From Ohtaekwangia kribbensis (lineage in GTDB: Bacteria > Bacteroidota > Bacteroidia > Cytophagales > Cyclobacteriaceae): 64,000 nucleotides of DNA. The notes below the pieces were generated by a model that did no database searches, was not told the DNA's origin, and saw nothing but the letters and a program-made list of their open reading frames with translations. Each line of letters starts with the position of its first letter. Positions within the stretch are counted from its first letter, which is position 1. Shown here piece after piece: positions 33,906-43,943 of this stretch. The position numbers and the translations under genes are program-made. The DNA lies in contig NZ_JBHTKA010000001.1 in NCBI RefSeq assembly GCF_042676245.1, positions 248,001 to 312,000 of the forward strand. Direction: 5' to 3'.

Positions 33906-36299
33906 CTAATCGACTTTAACGCCCAGATTGTCGCCCAACAGTCCGAACTGTTTGATCCACTCTGCGGTATGACCGTTATGTTCCTTATGCTGCACCGACA
34001 TTTCGAAATAAAGATTTTGTGTCTTATACAGATTCGGGTTGATCTTGAAATCACGCAACAGCGGGAACAACCGGTTCAGGCGTTCAATGCGTCTTATCGT
34101 CTGGCCTTCGGCATGGATACGTTTCAATTCCTTGAATATACTTTCACCAGCCAGTCGCTCTACCCTTCCGGTGTCTTCAATGGCGAGTTTCCATTTGGAC
34201 AACTCACTCATGATGCGCTCCACCTGGCGTATGTTAATCTTGTCGGTTTGGAAACAACGAACCAGGTCGGCATTCAATATATACTCAAAGGTAGTTCGGT
34301 ACGCGTTTGGTATAGGCGTATCGTTGTTGGCAAGTGCATTTACCAGCGGGTAATCGCGGTTGTATATTCTGCGCAGCGATTCTTCAAGGTCATTCATACT
34401 CTGCTGCGTGATCAGGTTGAATACCTTCCGCTTCTCATCCTGGAACAATTGCCAGATGGTATATTTCTCTGAGCCAAAGTATGTTTGCATCAACCCGATA
34501 ATATCTCCGAGACGACCTTCGTCAAATGCTTTTACGACCTGTTCCTGCATCGTTGTAAATATATCGGCATCCATATCCAGGGATATATTACCGATAATAT
34601 TATGCTGGCCCATGTATATAACGGCAAACGCGAACTTCTTCTGCGAACGTGTTACATTCGAGCGTACACGCGTTACCCCTATCACAAGCTTTTGTTCACC
34701 GGCCTCTTTACGAATAAAGATTTCATTTTGCGTAGTATAGTTGAATACCGGGAATGATTCGGGATCTTCTTCAAAGATGGAAGCCACAGCATAGTGCATA
34801 CCCACACGCTGCAGGTTTGTTTTAGCAGGCAGTACATACTTGCGGTATATCTGCGCACCGTTCTCCAGCGAAGACACATTGCTGGGTGCTGTTACAAGTC
34901 GCTTGAGGAAATCTTCTTCGAGGTGTGTCTCGCTGATCTGACTCACCAACTGTATCGCGCGACATGCGTACTGCATGATCTGCGTTGTCTCAATGCCGGA
35001 GATCTCATCAAAGAACCAGCCACAACTGGTATACATCAGCATGGCATGACGCTGTACTTCCATGAGGCGGAGTACATGGTTCTGCTCCACATCGCGCAGG
35101 CAATGTTCTTTTAAAAATTTTCGAATGTTATCATCGTTTCGCTCGAGTATAACATTGATATAGTCTTCGCGTGCTTTCCAGGGATCTTTCAATACTTTGG
35201 AAGCTTCGCGTTCGAAGATCAATCCGAGCTCATCGCGCAGCCAGTCCAATGATTCGCGTAGCGGTTTACGCCAGCGTTGATTCCAGTTCGGTTTACCTCC
35301 TGAATTACAGCCGCAGTCATTACGCCAGCGCTCTACACCATGCACACAACTCCACGAACTGTTTTCGTGAATCATGGCTTCGTAAACCGGTGGAAATTTC
35401 GCGAGGAATTCTGCGTAGTTGGTGAGACTCGATTCGGAATTCCGCTCAATATGATCAAGACAAAACGCCAACGCCATGTCGCCGTGTTTGTGATGATGAC
35501 CGTACGTTTCGCCATCCGTAGCAATATGTACAAGTTGTGCTTCACTGCGATCAGCAAACGATCCGAGTAAACGATCGGCAAACTTTTTACCATCGTATAG
35601 CAGGCCATCAAAGGCTACACCCTGTGCGATCTGTCCATCGTAAAAGAATAGCGCTATACTTTTCCCGGAAGGTAATTTACAGGTATAGGGTCTTCGTGTG
35701 TCCAGGCTCTCCGTTGTAACATCGCTCCATTTGGTATCACCGAGTTTGCGTATAGCTTTAGCCTGGCGTGGCGCGAGTACGGTAAATTTGATTCCATGTT
35801 TTACAAGCAGCTCCAGCGACTCTACATCTACCGCTGTCTCCGCGAGCCACATGCCTTCGGGCAAACGTCCGAAGCGCGAAATGAAATCGCGGATGCCCCA
35901 GATGATCTGTGTCTCTTTATCGCGCTTATTCGCTAACGGAAGAATGATGTGATTATATACCTGCGCCATGGCAGAACCATGGCCTCCAAAGTTCTTCACG
36001 CTTTCGCGATCGGCTTCAATGATAGCATCGTATGTTTCTCGATCATATACCTGCATCCACGAGAGCAACGTAGCACCGAAGTTAAAACTGATGCGCGAGT
36101 AATTATTGATTATATTTTTGATAACGCCCTTCTCGTTGAGTATACGCGAAGCCGCGTTGGGCCCATAACACTCTGCCGAGATGCGTTCATTCCAGTCGTG
36201 ATAGGGATGTGCTGAATCCTGGACCTCAATTACCTCTAGCCAGGCATTTTCACGGGGTGGCTGGTAAAAATGTCCGTGAATACAAATGTACTTTTCCAA
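33906..36299 (-). CDS. GH57 glycoside hydrolase with DUF3536
   Basis: A 797-residue cytosolic protein. The first 300 residues form a GH57 barrel: YICIHGHFYQPPRENAWLE (family start motif), ISAECYGPNAASRIL, FGATLLSWM, GMWLAETAVDVESLELL with the Glu at the nucleophile position, and HIATDGETYGHHHKHGDMAL with the Asp. The remaining 500 residues are the DUF3536 helical region (ILERNDDNIRKFLKEHCL, MYTSCGWFFDEISGIETTQIMQYACRAI). GH57 members act on alpha-glucans as amylases, branching enzymes or amylopullulanases; the exact reaction of the DUF3536 group is not known to me. It follows glgB by 127 bases in the same direction, supporting a part in glycogen metabolism. Confidence 0.88.
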   Translation of the reverse strand: MEKYICIHGHFYQPPRENAWLEVIEVQDSAHPYHDWNERISAECYGPNAASRILNEKGVIKNIINNYSRISFNFGATLLSWMQVYDRETYDAIIEADRESVKNFGGHGSAMAQVYNHIILPLANKRDKETQIIWGIRDFISRFGRLPEGMWLAETAVDVESLELLVKHGIKFTVLAPRQAKAIRKLGDTKWSDVTTESLDTRRPYTCKLPSGKSIALFFYDGQIAQGVAFDGLLYDGKKFADRLLGSFADRSEAQLVHIATDGETYGHHHKHGDMALAFCLDHIERNSESSLTNYAEFLAKFPPVYEAMIHENSSWSCVHGVERWRNDCGCNSGGKPNWNQRWRKPLRESLDWLRDELGLIFEREASKVLKDPWKAREDYINVILERNDDNIRKFLKEHCLRDVEQNHVLRLMEVQRHAMLMYTSCGWFFDEISGIETTQIMQYACRAIQLVSQISETHLEEDFLKRLVTAPSNVSSLENGAQIYRKYVLPAKTNLQRVGMHYAVASIFEEDPESFPVFNYTTQNEIFIRKEAGEQKLVIGVTRVRSNVTRSQKKFAFAVIYMGQHNIIGNISLDMDADIFTTMQEQVVKAFDEGRLGDIIGLMQTYFGSEKYTIWQLFQDEKRKVFNLITQQSMNDLEESLRRIYNRDYPLVNALANNDTPIPNAYRTTFEYILNADLVRCFQTDKINIRQVERIMSELSKWKLAIEDTGRVERLAGESIFKELKRIHAEGQTIRRIERLNRLFPLLRDFKINPNLYKTQNLYFEMSVQHKEHNGHTAEWIKQFGLLGDNLGVKVD

Positions 36300-36426
36300 A
36301 ATCGTTAGTCGTTATCCGTTAATCGTTCTACGGGTGTGCGTGTGGTATATATAGCGGAAGATTTTCCTCTTCACTCTTCCTGCTGACGCGCGCGACCAAC
36401 GTTTAACAGCTAACGGATAAATCTAT
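36300..36426. repeat. Inverted GTTATCCGTTAATCG-type repeat in the glgB-GH57 gap
   Basis: GTTATCCGTTAATCG near 36310-36324 and the opposite-facing AACAGCTAACGGATAA near 36405-36420 bracket the gap. The same words recur at 57750-57783 and 62608-62690. No gene lies here. Confidence 0.6.
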
Positions 36427-38409
36427 TTATGTTCCAATGTCTTTCAGCTCAAACTCGTTCAATTCTCTTTCGAGCTTCAGAACCGTGATCGCGAGCGGAG
36501 GTAAAGTTAATGAAATGGAGTAATCCTGCCCATGATATTTAACTGGCGAAGTTGGTATTAAACCTGAATTTATTACATCACCTCCGTTATAACGTTTCAG
36601 ATCAGAATTGAATACTTCTTTCCACTGTCCGCGATACGGTACACCGATACGATAGTGATAACGAACCTCCGGAGTAAAATTACACACCACCACGAGCAAG
36701 TCTTCTTTATGATCACTCAAACGTTGGAAAGCGATCACACTGTTGTCGCGATCGCCATAGTCGATCCATCGGAAACCTTTGTTATCAAATGCGTGCTGGT
36801 AGAGAGCTGGTTCGTTTTTATAGAACGCGTTGAGGTCGCGCATCAGCGTCTGCACACCTTTGTGTACATCGTATTGCAGCAAATGCCAGTCGAGACTCCG
36901 CTCGTGCGACCATTCCGATGATTGTCCAAATTCACCTCCCATGAACAAAAGTTTTGTTCCGGGGTGCATGAACATATAGCCATACAGCAAACGCAGGTTG
37001 GCAAACTTACGCCACTCGTCACCCGGCATTTTTCCGAGTATAGATCCTTTGCCATGCACCACTTCATCGTGCGACAGCGGCAACATGAAGTTTTCTGTGA
37101 ACGCGTAAATTATACTAAATGTGATTTCATTGTGATGATACTTGCGATGAACGGGATCAAGTTGGAAAAAGTGAAGCGTATCATGCATCCATCCCATCAT
37201 CCATTTTTGTCCGAAGCCGAGCCCACCGATATAGGTTGGCCTTGAGACACCCGTCCACGAAGTTGACTCTTCCGCGATCGTTACAGCATCGGGAAAATCT
37301 TTATACACCGCTTCGTTCATCTCTTTCAGGAACGATATCGCTTCGAGGTTTTCATTACCTCCGTATTCATTCGCAATCCACTCGCCATCCTTGCGCGAGT
37401 AATCGAGGTATAGCATGGATGCCACAGCATCTACGCGAAGTCCGTCAATGTGATAACGCTCCATCCAGAACATCGCATTGCTAATGAGGAACGACCGGAC
37501 TTCATTACGACCATAGTTAAATATATAGCTCTTCCAGTCGGGGTGAAATCCTTTTCGTGGATCGGCATGTTCATAGAGATGCGTGCCATCAAATTTATAG
37601 AGACCATGTGCATCGCCCGGAAAATGAGAAGGCACCCAATCGAGTATAACACCTATACCGGCCCGATGGAAACAATCCACCATATACATGAAATCCTCCG
37701 GACTACCATAGCGACTTGTCGGAGCAAAATATCCTGTGAGCTGATAGCCCCATGAGCCATAGAACGGGTGTTCCATCAACGGAAGAAACTCCACGTGCGT
37801 AAAGCCCAGATCCTTTACATAGTCCACGAGTTCATGCGCCATCTCCGGATACGTCAATGCGCGGTTGTTCTCTTCCGTCTTGCGCCTCCACGAACCAAAG
37901 TGTACTTCATAAACCGAGTAAGGCTTCGGTTTACCCGCGAGTTGTCTGCGGTGTTCCAGCCACTCCTGGTCTTTCCATTCATACTTGGGCTCCCACACAA
38001 TAGAAGCCGTGCGAGGCGGAGTTTCTGCATACGCGGCAAACGGATCAGCTTTCTCTACAAAGTCGCCTGTATTGGAATATATAGCGTATTTATAGGCCTC
38101 GCCATGTTTTATATCCGGAAAGAAACCTTCCCATACACCGGAGTGATCCCAGCGTGCACTGAGTTTATGTACACCATCACGCCAGTGGTTGAAATATCCG
38201 ATTACCGATACCACCCGAGCATTCGGAGCCCACACCGCGAAGTAGGTTCCTTCCACACCGTTGTGTGTAACAACGTGCGCACCCATCTTTTCATACAACT
38301 TGTAATGTTTACCTGATTTGAACAGGTATATATCATACTCTGTAAATAAACTGAAATGCCCGTCATCAACTACCGGAGTGCTTTCAGTCTGTTTCGTTTT
38401 CTTTGCCAT
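36427..38409 (-). CDS. glgB: 1,4-alpha-glucan branching enzyme
   Basis: A 660-residue GH13 branching enzyme that makes alpha-1,6 branches in glycogen. An N-terminal CBM48-like domain (HVVTHNGVEGTYFAVWAPNARVVSVIGYFNHW) precedes the barrel. Catalytic regions are intact: GIGVILDWVPSHF, DGLRVDAVASMLYLDYSRKDGEW with the nucleophile Asp and the branching-enzyme signature, VTIAEESTSWTG with the acid/base Glu, and MLPLSHDEVVHGKGS with the third Asp. It lacks the long N-terminal extension of E. coli GlgB. It is downstream of treS-mak and glgE on the same strand, the usual partnership for maltose-1-phosphate-based glucan synthesis. The 159-base gap to treS-mak holds a tandem repeat. Confidence 0.96.
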   Translation of the reverse strand: MAKKTKQTESTPVVDDGHFSLFTEYDIYLFKSGKHYKLYEKMGAHVVTHNGVEGTYFAVWAPNARVVSVIGYFNHWRDGVHKLSARWDHSGVWEGFFPDIKHGEAYKYAIYSNTGDFVEKADPFAAYAETPPRTASIVWEPKYEWKDQEWLEHRRQLAGKPKPYSVYEVHFGSWRRKTEENNRALTYPEMAHELVDYVKDLGFTHVEFLPLMEHPFYGSWGYQLTGYFAPTSRYGSPEDFMYMVDCFHRAGIGVILDWVPSHFPGDAHGLYKFDGTHLYEHADPRKGFHPDWKSYIFNYGRNEVRSFLISNAMFWMERYHIDGLRVDAVASMLYLDYSRKDGEWIANEYGGNENLEAISFLKEMNEAVYKDFPDAVTIAEESTSWTGVSRPTYIGGLGFGQKWMMGWMHDTLHFFQLDPVHRKYHHNEITFSIIYAFTENFMLPLSHDEVVHGKGSILGKMPGDEWRKFANLRLLYGYMFMHPGTKLLFMGGEFGQSSEWSHERSLDWHLLQYDVHKGVQTLMRDLNAFYKNEPALYQHAFDNKGFRWIDYGDRDNSVIAFQRLSDHKEDLLVVVCNFTPEVRYHYRIGVPYRGQWKEVFNSDLKRYNGGDVINSGLIPTSPVKYHGQDYSISLTLPPLAITVLKLERELNEFELKDIGT

Positions 38410-38500
38410 GGTGCCGTGGATTGCTTCAAAAAAAAATTACCAATACAAAAGTAAGAGTCGCTATACCAATCAGCTCGCACATCCATCCTCACCCTGCTAT

Positions 38501-38545
38501 ATATCTTACTTCTTAATATCTTACTTCTTAATATCTTACTTCTTA
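38501..38545 (+). repeat. Three perfect 15-bp tandem repeats
   Basis: ATATCTTACTTCTTA occurs three times without change at 38501-38515, 38516-38530 and 38531-38545, followed by pyrimidine-rich sequence that is the 3' end of treS-mak on the opposite strand. It lies in the treS-mak to glgB gap. Confidence 0.92.
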
Positions 38546-38567
38546 CTTCTGAATTCTTCTAAATTCT

Positions 38568-41500
38568 TCACTTCTTCCTTGTCTCCTTCCTCTCCTCCTT
38601 CTCCTCCTGGAACCGCTTCATGTGATAGTAAATCCCCCGCAATGGAATTACTGTCCAATCCGGGCGACCGTTCAGCTCATAGCCAAGTTCATAGATCGCC
38701 TTTTCGAGTAGAAATGTCCTCAGCAGGATATCATGCTCTTCCGATAATACCGTGCCCATTCCCATACGATCCATGTAGGATCCTAAATAATAGCGCCCGA
38801 TATAGTGTTGCCACTGTTCTGCCCATGATTCCAGGAACTCCAGGTCGCGGTCGCGGTAATTTTCGTTGAGCAATATTTTTCCGAAGGCTGCATAGTGAAT
38901 GGAGCGCATCATACCCGCTACGTCTTTCAGCGGACTGCGTTTCAAACGTCTTTCACTGAAAGCCAGCCCCGGTTCGCCCTCGAAATCAATGATCACAAAA
39001 TCTTTACCCGTAAACAACACTTGTCCCAAATGGTAATCGCCGTGGATACGTGTTTTAACGGCTGTAATCTTTACCTGGTATATTTCGCTGAAGCACTCGA
39101 GTATATCATCTTCCAGTGCGAGTATCTTTTTAGCAAGCTCCTGTACCTGCGGATCAAGTTTGGGCAATGTAGCCTCCAGCAGGCTGAAACGATCGCGCAC
39201 CATTTTACGCAACGATGAATACATGGAGCGCTGGTAGTTTGCTGTAAACTTCTCGGTTGTAAAAGCAGGGTTTGATGCATCAGACGCGAGCGCTATATGC
39301 ATCTCGGCAGTGCGTTGTCCTAAACGCACAATGCGTTCATAGAAACCACGACCAATCAACTCCTGTATGATCTCCGGTGAGTCTTCAAATTTTATAGCAG
39401 AACGGTTGATGAGCTTGGGTAATTTTACTGCTTTACCTTTCGCCATTACACGCTCATAGAAACGCCCGACTGAATCCACAGACATCGCCCACGCTTCACC
39501 CTGGTTCTCTACTTTCTCCTGCAGCAATCCGAATACAATCGTGTTGCCTTCGCTATCGTGATACTCAATGCTGCCCGCATATTTAGGACAGTTCTGAAAT
39601 GTAGTATGCTCGGATAAGAAGCGGATAATTTCCAGATCAGGATTAATCTCTTTCTCCAATTTACGATAGAACTTGAAGAAGTACTCGTCATTATAGATGA
39701 TCGCGGTGTTACTCTGATCGGTCTTCAGGATCTTCGAGTCTACTTTTTTATTCTTGCCCAGTTTGGCGAATACACTTGAGTTGAATTCAAGTTCGCCACC
39801 ACTATCATCTTTCAACCGCACTTCTTTCTCCATGCTCATGAACAGGAAGTCGCGGAAAACTTTATCGTAACTGCTATCCATGATAAAGCCGGAACGGCCC
39901 TGTATCTCGGCACGGCACACTACACTTTGCACGGTATATTCCACGCGCTCGAGGATATTATCAGACGGCACAAAGGTGAGCGGCAGGAAATATAGCTCTG
40001 GCAAACGCTGCACGTAATGTACTTCGATGATGGTGAGGTAATGCGTATCACCCTCCACCTTCATCGGTATAGTTTTATGAATAGCGATCTTGCTGATCAC
40101 TTTTGCTTTACCGCCAAACCACCGGCACTTACGCATGAACGGTGGCAGAATTTTTCGTTCCAGGTTACGTACTTCGTTATAGTTATCGAGTAAACGTTCC
40201 CACGATATATCGGTGCGTATCAGCGGTAACTCTCCGCTGGCATCGGCTTTCTCTTTCTTCTCCGGTGTATCAGCCTGGAACCAGAAGTATCCATAAGGAC
40301 CAATGGTAATCGGGTAATCACCATCGCCTACATTCATGAAACGATTCTGACTGAATGCTTCCGTCATATCACAATCTCTGAACTCGGCCAGATTCAATAT
40401 AGCGGCCTGCGAAAACTGTGAAAGGTTTGCCACAACGATGATCTGTTGCTTCTCATCGGTACGCGCAAAGGCCAGCACTTTGGCGTTGTTACTCTCAATG
40501 AATTTCATGGTGCCTCGTCCGAAGATATTGAGGCGTTTGCGCATAGCCATAACGTGTTTTAACCACCATAGCAGCGAAGAAGGATTCTCTTCTTCAGTAG
40601 CCACGTTTACAGATTCATAACGATATACCGGGTCGGTAATAATGGGCAGGAACAAGCGCTGCGGGTTCGCGGTAGAGAAACCTGCGTTGAGGTTCATGTT
40701 CCACTGCATGGGCGTGCGTACACCAAAGCGATCGCCCAGGTATATATTATCGCCCATACCGATTTCATCGCCATAGTATATAACTGGTGTACCGGGCAAT
40801 GAAAATAATATAGTATATAAAAGTTCGATCTTTCTGCGATCGTTGTTCAGCATGGGAGCCAAACGTCTGCGTATACCGGTATTTACTTTGGAGTTCGGAT
40901 CGCTCGCATAGGCTTTGAGTAAATAATCTTTCTCTTCTTCCGTTACCATTTCCAAACCGAGTTCATCGTGGTTCCGGAGGAAAACAACCCACTGGCAATT
41001 GGGAGGTGTTACAGGCGTTTGCTCAATGATGTCAACAATCGGGTAACTGTCTTCTGTACGCAGCGCGAGGAACATGCGCGGCATCAGGGGAAAGTTAAAG
41101 TTCATGTGGCACTCTTCACCTCCACCAAAGTAAGTTGCTGCATCTTCAGGCCAGAGGTTGGCTTCGGCAATGAGTACTTTATCTTTATAGTTCTTATCGA
41201 TGTGCGCACGAAGCTTCTTGAGGAACACGTGTGTCTGCGGAAGGTTCTCGCAGCTGGTACCTTCTTCTTCAAAGAGAAAAGCAACCGAGCCTAAGCGAAA
41301 TCCATCCACACCTAACTTCATCCAGAAGTCAACCACCTTGATCATTTCCATTTGTACTTCGGCATTCTCGAAGTTCAACTCGGGTTGATGGCGGTAGAAA
41401 CGATGCCAGTAGTAGGCGCGCGCTTCGGTGTCCCATGTCCAGTTGGATGCTTCGGCATCGGAGAACATGACACGCGCTTCTTTGTAGCGATCGGTCGTGT

Positions 41501-41912
41501 CACTCCATACATAGAGATCGCGATAGCGTGAGCCTGCCTTCGCTTTGCGCGAGCGCTTGAACCACGGATGCTGATCGGACGTATGATTGAGTATAAGTTC
41601 AATGATAACGCGTATACCTCTGCGGTGTGCTTCTTTCAGAAATTGTTTGAAGTCAGCGAGTGTACCATAATCCGGATGGACATCGGTATGATCGGACACG
41701 TCAAAGCCATCATCTTTTAACGGTGATGGATAGAATGGCAGTAACCACAAGGTATTGATACCAAGATCTTCGAGATAATCCAGCTTCTGGATCAACCCGG
41801 GAAAATCTCCTATACCATCGCCATTGCTATCGTAAAATGCGCGAACCGATACTTCGTAAATGACTGCGTCCTTAAACCAAAGAGGTTCTCCGGATTTGAT
41901 AGGTGTACTCAT
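38568..41912 (-). CDS. TreS-maltokinase fusion with degenerate TreS active site
   Basis: A 1114-residue fusion. Residues 1-545 are a GH13 trehalose synthase-like domain: KDAVIYEVSVRAFYDSNGDG, IIELILNHTSDQHPWF, KVLIAEANLWPED (acid/base Glu250) and FLRNHDELGLEM (Asp316). Region II reads VDGFRLGSVAFLFEEEG; the expected nucleophile Asp of GFRLDA is Gly208 (codon GGC at 41289-41291). Residues about 555-1114 are a Pep2-type maltokinase with HGDYHLGQVL and VIIDFEGEP intact. By sequence the kinase, which makes maltose 1-phosphate for GlgE, should work, whereas trehalose-maltose interconversion should not. glgE ends three bases upstream of this start, so the two are coupled. No frameshift or other damage is visible. 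Confidence 0.93.
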   Translation of the reverse strand: MSTPIKSGEPLWFKDAVIYEVSVRAFYDSNGDGIGDFPGLIQKLDYLEDLGINTLWLLPFYPSPLKDDGFDVSDHTDVHPDYGTLADFKQFLKEAHRRGIRVIIELILNHTSDQHPWFKRSRKAKAGSRYRDLYVWSDTTDRYKEARVMFSDAEASNWTWDTEARAYYWHRFYRHQPELNFENAEVQMEMIKVVDFWMKLGVDGFRLGSVAFLFEEEGTSCENLPQTHVFLKKLRAHIDKNYKDKVLIAEANLWPEDAATYFGGGEECHMNFNFPLMPRMFLALRTEDSYPIVDIIEQTPVTPPNCQWVVFLRNHDELGLEMVTEEEKDYLLKAYASDPNSKVNTGIRRRLAPMLNNDRRKIELLYTILFSLPGTPVIYYGDEIGMGDNIYLGDRFGVRTPMQWNMNLNAGFSTANPQRLFLPIITDPVYRYESVNVATEEENPSSLLWWLKHVMAMRKRLNIFGRGTMKFIESNNAKVLAFARTDEKQQIIVVANLSQFSQAAILNLAEFRDCDMTEAFSQNRFMNVGDGDYPITIGPYGYFWFQADTPEKKEKADASGELPLIRTDISWERLLDNYNEVRNLERKILPPFMRKCRWFGGKAKVISKIAIHKTIPMKVEGDTHYLTIIEVHYVQRLPELYFLPLTFVPSDNILERVEYTVQSVVCRAEIQGRSGFIMDSSYDKVFRDFLFMSMEKEVRLKDDSGGELEFNSSVFAKLGKNKKVDSKILKTDQSNTAIIYNDEYFFKFYRKLEKEINPDLEIIRFLSEHTTFQNCPKYAGSIEYHDSEGNTIVFGLLQEKVENQGEAWAMSVDSVGRFYERVMAKGKAVKLPKLINRSAIKFEDSPEIIQELIGRGFYERIVRLGQRTAEMHIALASDASNPAFTTEKFTANYQRSMYSSLRKMVRDRFSLLEATLPKLDPQVQELAKKILALEDDILECFSEIYQVKITAVKTRIHGDYHLGQVLFTGKDFVIIDFEGEPGLAFSERRLKRSPLKDVAGMMRSIHYAAFGKILLNENYRDRDLEFLESWAEQWQHYIGRYYLGSYMDRMGMGTVLSEEHDILLRTFLLEKAIYELGYELNGRPDWTVIPLRGIYYHMKRFQEEKEERKETRKK

Positions 41913-41915
41913 GTG

Positions 41916-43862
41916 TTACATATATGATTCGTGTACTGCCAGTCTGAACAAATGAAATGGCATTTTATAGGGATCGATCTCCACATAGTTCCACTCCTGT
42001 GTCCAGGTATAGTGATCATCCGTCATCAGGTCATGCAGTTTTACATTGACGCGATCACCGATGTTCAGAATGTGCTTGGGTAATTGTACATAGCCTGACT
42101 GACGGCCATGCGGATCGAGATTTACCACAACGAGTATAATGCTGGAAAGATCATCTGTAGCTTTGAGATACGCGAAGAGGTTCGGATTCTCGATAAAACA
42201 GAAATGAATGTTCCAGGTTGATTGAAGAGCGGCATGTTCTTTACGCGCGCGGTTTACAATCGTAATGATGTCGGTCATTCGATTGGTGCGCTTCCAGTCG
42301 TGCTGCTTGATTTCGTATTTCTCGGAATTATAGTATTCTTCTTTGCCTTCCGTCGGCACGTTGTCGTAGAACTCGTAGGCCGGACCATACATACCATAGT
42401 TGGATGACAATGTAGCGGCCAGTGCAAAGCGGATGATAAATACATTCTCTCCCTGGTGCTGCAAATGCCACGGAAGTATATCCGGTGTGTTCGGCCAGAA
42501 ATTCGGACGGAAGTAATTGCGCGATGGGCCGTATACCAGCTCATTCATATACTCCGTCAGCTCGGCTTTACTCACGCGCCAGGTAAAGTATGTATAACCT
42601 TGTGTGAACCCGATCTTGGCAAGCGAAGCCATGATTCGCGGACGTGTAAATGCTTCTGATAAGAAGATTATATCCGGATATAGTTTATTCACTTCGGCAA
42701 TTGCCCACTGCCAGAATGGTATAGGCTTGGTATGTGGATTATCGACACGGAATATTTGTACGCCCTGATCGATCCAGAAGGTGATCACCGATTTCAACTC
42801 CTGCCACAGCGCTATCCAGTCGTCTGTCTCAAAATTAAAAGGGTATATATCCTGGTATTTCTTCGGGGGATTTTCAGCATACTGTATCGTTCCATCCGGA
42901 CGTTGTTTGAACCACTGGGGATGTTCTTTTACATACGGATGATCGGGCGCGCATTGAAACGCAAGATCTAGTGCTATATCGATGTGATATTTTTTTGCCT
43001 CCTGGATCAGTCGTTTGTAATCGTCTAACGTGCCCAGCTCCGGGAGTATAGATTTATGTCCACCTTCATCACTGCCAATGGCCCACGGTGAACCCGGTTC
43101 GCCCGGCTCTGACTTTACATTGTTATTTTTACCCTTGCGGTTTACTTTACCGATAGGATGTATAGGCGGAAGATACAGTACATCAAAACCCATGGACGCT
43201 ACACGCGGCAACAGTTTGATAACATCCTGAAACGTTCCGTGTTTACCTTCGAGCGATGCGGACCGTGGAAACAATTCATACCAGGTAGAGAAGTTTGCTT
43301 TTTTATGCTCTACTACCACCGGCAGTACTTTATCATACTGTGTTTCGAATTCAATAAGCGGGTAATGATGCACGATTTCTTTAAACTCTTCGCTGAGTAC
43401 ATGCTCCACGGCTGCGTTATAGTGCTCTTCGAGTTTTTTAGCTGCGTGCTGCAGTTCATTATTCCTATCGCCAGCGAGTTTCTTCAGCATGATAACGCCT
43501 TCGAGCAATTCTGTTCTTACATCAACATGCGCAGCTGCTTTCTTTTTGAATCCGTCATACCAGGTTTCGAGATGATCTACCCACGCTACCACAGTAAACA
43601 GATATATACCTCTTTGCTGCACGTAAAAAGAACCCTTCCATGAATCGTTCATTACAGGCAGCATCTCCACAATACTCCATTCGGCATCACCATCGCGTTT
43701 ATACCATACGTGCGCGCGGATGTGATCATGACCATCGCCAAATATATCAGCCGTAACATCTACCCGTTCACCAACGGTTCGCTTTGCCGCGTACAACCCT
43801 CCGTCTACCTGCGGCTGCACGTTTTCAATCATTACTCTGGACTGTCCTCTGTGTTCTTGCAT
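41916..43862 (-). CDS. glgE: Alpha-1,4-glucan:maltose-1-phosphate maltosyltransferase
   Basis: A 648-residue GH13_3 enzyme that transfers maltosyl units from maltose 1-phosphate to alpha-1,4-glucan chains. The N-terminal all-beta domain (RVDVTADIFGDGHDHIRAHVWY) and helical insert precede the barrel. Family signatures are complete: DVLYLPPIHPIGKVNRKGKNN, DIALDLAFQCAPDHPYVKEHP, IFRVDNPHTKPIPFW (nucleophile Asp near residue 374), IIFLSEAFTRPRIM (acid/base Glu) and FWPNTPDILPWHLQ. It is followed after three bases by the TreS-maltokinase fusion, whose kinase supplies its substrate, then by glgB. The first ATG gives MQEHRGQSRVM; a start at Met11 is possible. Confidence 0.96.
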   Translation of the reverse strand: MQEHRGQSRVMIENVQPQVDGGLYAAKRTVGERVDVTADIFGDGHDHIRAHVWYKRDGDAEWSIVEMLPVMNDSWKGSFYVQQRGIYLFTVVAWVDHLETWYDGFKKKAAAHVDVRTELLEGVIMLKKLAGDRNNELQHAAKKLEEHYNAAVEHVLSEEFKEIVHHYPLIEFETQYDKVLPVVVEHKKANFSTWYELFPRSASLEGKHGTFQDVIKLLPRVASMGFDVLYLPPIHPIGKVNRKGKNNNVKSEPGEPGSPWAIGSDEGGHKSILPELGTLDDYKRLIQEAKKYHIDIALDLAFQCAPDHPYVKEHPQWFKQRPDGTIQYAENPPKKYQDIYPFNFETDDWIALWQELKSVITFWIDQGVQIFRVDNPHTKPIPFWQWAIAEVNKLYPDIIFLSEAFTRPRIMASLAKIGFTQGYTYFTWRVSKAELTEYMNELVYGPSRNYFRPNFWPNTPDILPWHLQHQGENVFIIRFALAATLSSNYGMYGPAYEFYDNVPTEGKEEYYNSEKYEIKQHDWKRTNRMTDIITIVNRARKEHAALQSTWNIHFCFIENPNLFAYLKATDDLSSIILVVVNLDPHGRQSGYVQLPKHILNIGDRVNVKLHDLMTDDHYTWTQEWNYVEIDPYKMPFHLFRLAVHESYM

Positions 43863-43943
43863 CGGGCTAATTTTTAATGAACGTTTACTATCAATCGGGT
43901 AGCGTTCTATACTTTTTATATATCCATAATTATATACCCTGCC

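Noticed and set aside
41580..41612. Glu instead of Asp in region I of the TreS domain as a second lost catalytic residue
   Set aside because: Glu at this place (ELxxNHTSDQHPWF) is, to my knowledge, common in trehalose synthases, so it is not evidence of decay.
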